Below the pieces are notes generated by a model that made no database searches, was not told the DNA's origin, and worked only from the letters and a program-made list of their open reading frames with translations. A program made the translations under genes and the position numbers. Shown piece after piece: positions 57,649 through 64,000 of a DNA stretch of 64,000 bases. This stretch comes from Madurella fahalii. Taxonomy: Eukaryota; Ascomycota; Sordariomycetes; Sordariales. Within the stretch, counting starts at the first letter, position 1. Every line of letters begins with the position of its first letter. Location of the stretch: positions 1,922,001-1,986,000 of the forward strand of contig CM056877.1 of assembly GCA_029876055.1 (NCBI GenBank), in the 5' to 3' direction.

Positions 57649-58730
57649 CTTGTTATGATGATGTGAATATTTTGTTTAATCTATGTTGAGGATCGAGGGT
57701 GGTGAAACGTGAGGGCATGTGAGATCACTGTAAAGCGCGTGGCAAGCGAGAGGAGAACTTTTGTTTTTTTTCCTTCCTTTTTTTATTATTTTCTTTTCTT
57801 TTCTTTTTCTCTGTTCGCATTTGTATGGTGGATATTACCGGTCACGATGTCTGATGATAGTACCCCATGCCCGGCTTTCGTCGAGCGCGCGCCCTGCAAA
57901 GATGTACGCACCATTGTATCATAGATAATGAGGCAGGTGAGGTGTTTGCGGCATGTCAACGCAATACTTTCCGTTGAATGCAGTGGTCCGGCCACTGAGT
58001 TGTCCGTTTGTGCTGTTTCTCCGTGATAGTTATCCCTACTTGATACGTCGAGACTGACAAGTGTCTCCTCCCGATATGGGAGCTTCAAGTGGCTATTGCG
58101 GATGAGCAGCTGAATTCAAGTTGCTAGCTACATTATCACATGATGGATATGCTTGCTACATAAAAACGCTGTGGAGTGCGGCATCGACACCCGTCCCCTG
58201 CCAATTATTAGCGGGCCGGAACGCCTCGACCTTGGCAATTACGAGCGATGCCGGGCATTCCAAGAGGTTTCCTGCCGGTAACCGGAATCTTGCCGGGGGC
58301 AGGGGCTAGTGGCAGCCACTACGCTATGTACTGTACAGTACTGCATCCGCTGAGCTTGCCACTAGATGCGCCTGATTGGGGAGGGGGTTGCACGCGTTAG
58401 CCTCGGCAGAAGCCCACGCTCGCCGACGACCGACGCCGATGAACAACTAGCCAACCGCCAGTTGCCAACCGCCTTCTTCAGGAGTGTTCGATGCAGTTCG
58501 ATGGTGGGAATAATTAGTCCCGTCTCGAACCGTTCATCGATAAATACCTAGATGCGAGCTGCACGCGCCCTACGCTCGTTCGTTGCCTAACCTCGTGCGC
58601 TAACACGAGGAGTATACGCCCCGTACCGAATCAAGTCTCGGCGTCAACTCGAGGCCAAAACCGTCACCGTTTCCACCTGCAATCCCGCAGTTGCAATCCG
58701 CTAATCCGCCTCGTTCGAACCGCGACCCCC
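57649..58730. promoter_or_regulatory. Intergenic region furry to Lon
   Basis: About 1.1 kb between two plus-strand genes. A T/C-rich tract at about 57759-57810 probably belongs to the furry 3' UTR. The rest should contain the Lon promoter. Short open frames (up to 100 codons) are not recognisable. Confidence 0.5.
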
Positions 58731-61700
58731 ATGGCTCGGACACAGACGGCGACGCTCCCAATCATTCCACTCCCTCGGGGGAGTGTCCTCTTGCCGGGTG
58801 TCGTCCAACGTATCGCCGTTTCATCGAACCGCCCCGACATCGCTTCGCTGCTTGCTGCTGTTTACACACGTGCTGCTTCCAAAACGCCCAACGGACGCAT
58901 CGACACGGTCCCGATTGCCTGCGTTCCCCTCGCCTCACCTTTCCTGGGCTCGAAAGGCGAGCTCCTGATTCAAAATGGGGAGACAGCTGTCAGCCCCGAT
59001 CGCGGAGACGTCGATCCGGCCAAGGCATCCAAGGGAGACCTCTTCGGCTGGGGCGTTGCCGCAAAGATAACGGGTGTCGAGGGCCGCGGAACTGGCGAGT
59101 TTACACTGCTTGTTGAGGGCGTGGTACGCGTCAAGGTGGAAAAGATCTACAACGACAAGGCGTACCTCGAGGGCAGGGTGGCCTCGTGCCCCGACGACGT
59201 CGCCCGTCCAGACTCGACGCTCGAGGAACTCTTCCAGCACCTGAAGCTCCTGTCCAGGGAGTTTGTCGCCATACTTAGGTTGTCGGCCATCCTCCCGCGG
59301 TCCAGCGGCGCGCCTGGCCTGTCGCCTTTGCTCGCCCGCCGGCTCGACCTTTTCATCACGAGGCAGAAGCAGCCAGGCGCCCTCGCTGACTTCATGGCTA
59401 ACATCGTTGAATGCTCGTACGAGGAGAAACTTCAGGTGCTGGCCCTATCAGATGTCACCGAACGAGTTGCTAAGGTGGTTGAACTGCTCGACCGTCAGGT
59501 GGGTACTATCAAGAACAACATGAAGATCACGACTATCAGCACTACAACGGTACCCTTCATCGATTCCGATTCGACTAAGAATGAAATTGAAAAGATGAGG
59601 ATAACCAATAAGACGAGGCCGCCCGTAAAAATTACCAGGTCGGGAACGGGCATGCCTTTCTCACCGCCGGGGTTCTCGGGCGAGCTGGGCGGGAACCCGG
59701 AGGACGAGCACGAGCCCAACGAGATTGAGGAACTGGAGAAGCGACTCGAAGCGGCCAAGTTGTCTCCTGAGGCGGCCAAGGTTGCCGATAGGGAAATTAA
59801 GCGGCTCAAGAAGATCCACCCTGCGCAGGCCGAATATGCCGTCACGAGGACCTACCTCGAGACGCTGGCCGAGATCCCCTGGACGGTAACAACAGACGAC
59901 CGCCTAGGTCCTCAGACGCTAAGCACGGCGCGGAAGCAGCTCGATGACGACCACTACGGGCTTGAAAAGGTCAAGAAGCGCCTGCTCGAATACCTTGCGG
60001 TCCTCAGGCTGAAGCAGTCTATCAACGACGATGTCGATTCGCAGATCAAGAAGGCTGAGGAAGAGATGGGTGCGGCAGAGGCAAAGGATGATGATAACGC
60101 TGAAGCTGCCCCCTCGGACTCCACCACGGAAGACAAGATCAAGGCCAACACGGCGAAACTCGAAGTCCTGAGGAGCAAACGCATGGTCGACAAATCGCCT
60201 ATTCTCCTGCTCGTTGGGCCTCCCGGGGTGGGCAAGACAAGTCTTGCGCGGTCGGTCGCCACTGCGCTTGGAAGGAAGTTCCATCGTATCTCGCTGGGCG
60301 GCGTGAGGGATGAAGCCGAGATCCGCGGCCATCGGCGCACCTACGTGGCCGCCATGCCTGGCTTGATCGTGCAGGGCCTGAAAAAGGTCGGTGTGGCGAA
60401 CCCCGTCTTCCTGCTAGACGAGATCGACAAGGTTGGCGGCTCCAGCGTCCACGGCGATCCATCGGCAGCGATGCTCGAGGTGCTCGACCCAGAGCAGAAC
60501 CACAGCTTCACAGACCACTACGTCAACGTCCCCATCGATCTTAGCAAGGTTATGTTCATCGCCACGGCAAACAGTCTGGACACCATCCCGCCGCCACTGC
60601 TTGACCGGATGGAGACGATCCACATCCCCGGCTACACTACGCTCGAGAAGCGGCACATTGCTATGCAGCACCTGGTGCCCAAGCAGATCCGAGTGAACGG
60701 GCTCAGCGACGACCAAGTCATCTTTACAGAGGAGGTCGTCTCGAAGATCATCGAGTCATACACACGCGAGGCCGGAGTCCGCAACCTCGAGCGCGAGATC
60801 TCTTCGGTCCTTCGCGGCAAGGCAGTCGAGTTCGCCGACGCCAAGGACGCAGGGCAGCCGGAAAAGTACAACCCTCGCCTAACCGTAGATGACCTGGAGC
60901 GGTTCCTTGGCATCGAGAAGTTCGAGGAGGAGATCGCTGAGAAGACGAGCCGGCCCGGCATTGTCACGGGGCTGGTCGCGTACAGCTCTGGCGGCAATGG
61001 CAGTATCCTCTTCATCGAGGTGGCCGACATGCCGGGCACGGGCACCGTACAGCTGACGGGCAAGCTCGGGGACGTCCTCAAGGAGAGCGTTGAGGTGGCC
61101 CTGACCTGGGTCAAGGCACATGCGTACGAGCTGGGCCTGACGCAGAGCCCGACTGAAAATATCATGAAGGACAGGAGCATACATGTGCATTGCCCTTCGG
61201 GATCTATTCCCAAAGACGGGCCTAGTAGCGGGATCGCCCAGGCGGTGGCGCTGATTTCGTTGTTTTCTGGACGAGCGGTGCCACCTACCATGGCCATGAC
61301 GGTGGGTTTATTCCCTTCCCCCTCTCTTTGGTTCTCTGTCCTAGTCTGTTGGTCCTTTTGTGCCTCAAACTTTGCATAGTCTGGGATCGAATGCAGCTAA
61401 CCGTTCCGCGCTGCACGAAATCACAGGGCGAAATTTCGCTGCGCGGTCGCATCACAGCGGTCGGGGGGATCAAGGAGAAACTAATCGGAGCCCTCCGAGC
61501 CGGTGTCAAGACGGTGTTGCTACCGGCGCAGAACCGCAAGGATGTTAAGGACCTGCCGCAGGAGGTCAAGGACGGGCTCGAGATTATCCACGTCAGGTAA
61601 ATTCTCCGTTCTCATTCTATCATGGAAAGAGTGGCGTGGGTGCTAACCAGAGCGCCAACAGCCATATCTGGGAAGCGATTCGTCACGTCTGGCCTGACGG

Positions 61701-61749
61701 CCAGTGGCCCGGCGAGCAGGAATATCCCCGCGTACAGAGTCGGCTGTAG
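58731..61749 (+). CDS. lonp2: Peroxisomal Lon protease (LonP2/Pln type) with C-terminal SRL
   Basis: An ATP-dependent protease and chaperone that clears damaged or oxidised proteins in the peroxisome matrix. Three exons, 58731-61301, 61427-61596 and 61662-61749, give 942 aa. The N-terminal substrate domain starts LPIIPLPRGSVLLPGVV with no mitochondrial presequence. Walker A GPPGVGKT is at 496-503, followed by Walker B FLLDEIDK. The Ser-Lys catalytic dyad is Ser832 (in KDGPSSG) and Lys873 (in GGIKEK). The splice after MAMT joins GEISLRGRITAVGG, universal in Lon. The last exon adds HIWEAIRHVWPDG and ends in Ser-Arg-Leu, a canonical PTS1. If the last intron is kept, translation ends at once after residue 914 and the signal is lost. 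The peroxisomal assignment rests on PTS1 and on similarity to LonP2 rather than mitochondrial Pim1. Confidence 0.95.
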
Positions 61750-64000
61750 AGTAGGGCAAGGAAGATTTTCTCCCTGTTCCCTATTTGCGCCATTCTTTCC
61801 TGGAGGTTGCCCGCAAAGACGCAGGCTGCTGTGATACATGGCAGGCGGCAGCGGTTCGGTTACACTACCTCGGCGCAGTGTAGCTCACGGCAGCCGCCGC
61901 CGATGCAGCTTGCACTGCTTGACCGCTTCCCCTCGCCCTTGTAGGACGTATTTACGCGCGCATGTCTCGGTCCCGTGAAGCCAAACTGCTCCTGCCAGGG
62001 GCGAAGTTGGAAGGGTAGTTGAGCGTTGCTTTTTAGTCGCATGTTTCATCTTGTTAGGTCGAAGGATTGCATAGCCTACATGTAGTTAGTTGTATTCTCT
62101 CTCCTCCCATAGCGTCGGTCGGTTGCATTCATTGGTCCAACGGGTCCATATAGCTATTCCGTTTGCTCCATGCTTTCTTTGCTTGCTATACCCGTTCCCG
62201 CCGTCTCCCCCCGTCGGCCCCTTAATTTAGGCGTCCGTTTGAGCGGTGAGTCGAGGACTTGAGCGACCCGTGGCAGGTGTTATAGACCATACTCTTTTCT
62301 ACCCTGTTTGCTTTTTGTTGTGCTGCGGGTTATTCCTAGGAGACAACCAGAGACACAAACGGATCTTGTGCTTCAATCAACCGGTTCGACACCATGCTGG
62401 GCCCACTAGTTGCCCAACCTCCCTGGAATTATTCTATACCGCTACCCTTCGCCTATTCTGCGTAGTTGATTATCTATTCAGATGACTCGATCGGTGGGTG
62501 GGACTAACTGGCTGTGCTGCCCCGGTATCTATGTTGAGATGGCGCGGTGCACTTTGCACCTCAAAAGCTGGTGTCGGTGCCTTTTTCTTTCTTTCTTTTT
62601 ATCCTTCGCTTTTTTACCTCTCCTTTCCCCCCTTCCTATTTTTAGCTGCCGTTAGTCAATTGTTATAGAGGAGCACCAGCGTGTATCCAGCCTGTGATAC
62701 TACACGAACTGGGACGGAGAGGGAGTTCTGCGGTTCCGAAGGCGGGTATCGACCAAAGTTCTATGCTACGATTCGAGTAGGAAAACCCGGACTGACGGTT
62801 TTTCTTGACCTGGGTGCTGTGCTTGAGGTTGCACAGGCCTGCATCTTGGTGATACCGGTTGTTTATGAAGGAGGACGCAGAAATTAAGTCATCCCTCTGT
62901 TTCCCTCCCTCTGCTTCCTGTTGTCTGCCTGGCGTACCTTAGCGCGGTGTGACACTCCCCATTCTAGGGTGATGGCACAAAGGGAGCACAGCAAGATCTA
63001 TCTCGTTTCCCCTGCATTGCAACGCGATTCATGTTGAATGCGGACATTGGGCTCTTGACGCCACGAATCTACAGGAGTGATAACGTCCTAGGCACTATCG
63101 TATTTCTTCATTCGTACATACCACCGCTCCGCAGACGGGCGCTCGAGAAGGACCCCCCCCCCCCCCCCCAGTTTCGTGTCGATCATTGAGTGATCGTGTA
63201 CAACTAGTTAGCTATTACTCTCGCGAAACTGCCGTAGAATACTAACTAAGCTGGGGTCAGTGCACCGCTGTAGCTTCGGCTCGCAAACAATCTGAGCGGC
63301 CTCCCTTGCCTTTGGGACCGGTAGGGCGAGCCCATAGCCGGTGCGACAGGCAGCTCTCTAGCACAACTACTACTTGGTGTATCCGTGAAATCGGAAGCTC
63401 CGGGGAAAAGATCTTCAAGGTTCCCCTTCCCAGTCGATAGATGGCTTGTCCAAGATCACTACCCGCTAGTGATCCTTAAAGCACAGCTTGACGTGGTAAT
63501 GAACCTTGGCGGAGCCAACCGTCCGGTCTTCGGATCTCGCCGAAGGAGCTATGCTACTTCGGCCTGCACATAGATACAACCAGCATGCGCGAAATAGCCT
63601 ACGGCCTACATCAGACGGGATGCGCCTGGCTGCATCCGTAGCTCCACTGCCAGAGCCGGAAGATGTACTGGTAAGCAGCAACCGAGCTGTGTCCCATACC
63701 GACAGAAGGGCAAAGTTCCGTCGGCAGCATTCCTTCCGTGAATTCAAAGCCTAAGAAGTTTAACCCCCCTGACGAGCATGTCTTAAAGGCCGGGTCCCCA
63801 GGTGCCATGACGAGAATAGAACGGGAAAAATTAAAATAAAAGTGAAATAAAATAAAAAGCCGAGATTAAAGGACTTGGAACGAATCCCCCGTCCTCCCCG
63901 TTTCGGGGGATTAGCGACGACGGGAGATGGCAAAAACAGTGTACAGTGTATGTGGAGATAAAACTGGTGAGTTGGGACCGCTCGGCCCGGTACGCCAATA
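61750..64000. other. 2.2-kb terminal region without recognisable gene
   Basis: After the Lon stop I find no frame longer than about 95 codons and no domain. T/C-rich low-complexity sequence lies at about 62580-62640 and a C17 homopolymer at 63153-63169. A gene beyond the window end may use this as its flank. Confidence 0.5.
63153..63169. repeat. C17 homopolymer
   Basis: Seventeen consecutive C in intergenic sequence. The exact length is uncertain with any sequencing method. Confidence 0.9.

Overview
The window is a eukaryotic nuclear segment from a filamentous ascomycete. The genes are GC-rich and close together, and are interrupted by short introns (about 50-120 bp) with GT..AG ends and CTAAC/CTGAC-type branch sites. 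The gene set (hamartin, a cot-1/NDR-pathway furry protein, a salicylate-hydroxylase-type monooxygenase, an ORC4 with a PHD finger) and the protein sequences look like Sordariomycetes, most likely Sordariales (Chaetomiaceae-like). That placement is recognition from memory, not a search. I see no transposon, CRISPR array, rRNA or convincing tRNA, and no secondary-metabolite cluster.

Layout. 0.2-7.3 kb: ORC4 (-), a LEU5-type mitochondrial CoA carrier (-), a METTL4-like MT-A70 methyltransferase (+) and mitochondrial ribosomal protein uL23m (-). 7.7-16.2 kb: a DJ-1/PfpI protein (-), TSC1/hamartin (+), a single-pass membrane protein of unknown function (+) and a SigF-type NTF2-like membrane protein (+). 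16.8-25 kb: a CSC1/OSCA-type cation channel (-), an FAD monooxygenase (+) and a CYSTM tail protein (-). 26.3-32.9 kb: RIB7 riboflavin reductase (+), a purine-cytosine permease (-) and SEC1 (+). 33.4-41 kb: proteasome RPN1 (-), RIO2 kinase (+) and a two-RRM RNA-binding protein (-). 44.3-46.6 kb: NADPH-cytochrome P450 reductase (-). 49.5-61.8 kb: furry/TAO3 (+) and a peroxisomal Lon protease (+). The rest has no recognisable gene. The largest gaps are 41.0-44.4, 46.6-49.6 and 61.75-64 kb.

Most genes alternate strand, giving head-to-head promoter regions (LEU5/METTL4-like, DJ-1/TSC1, channel/monooxygenase, RPN1/RIO2, CPR/furry) and tail-to-tail 3' regions. The functions are mostly housekeeping: replication licensing, TOR control, proteasome, ribosome biogenesis, exocytosis, polarity, sterol/P450 electron supply and peroxisome quality control. 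They do not form one pathway.

Exon structures were built by hand from splice consensus, frame and family conservation. Several predicted starts differ from the longest open frame. The points most worth checking are: AT-hook, RVxF-like and PHD modules on ORC4; a -1 frame break at a C8 tract in furry; a peroxisomal targeting signal (SRL) on Lon that depends on splicing the last intron; an 18-nt terminal exon in P450 reductase carrying its C-terminal Trp; and a stop-free 72-nt intron in RPN1.
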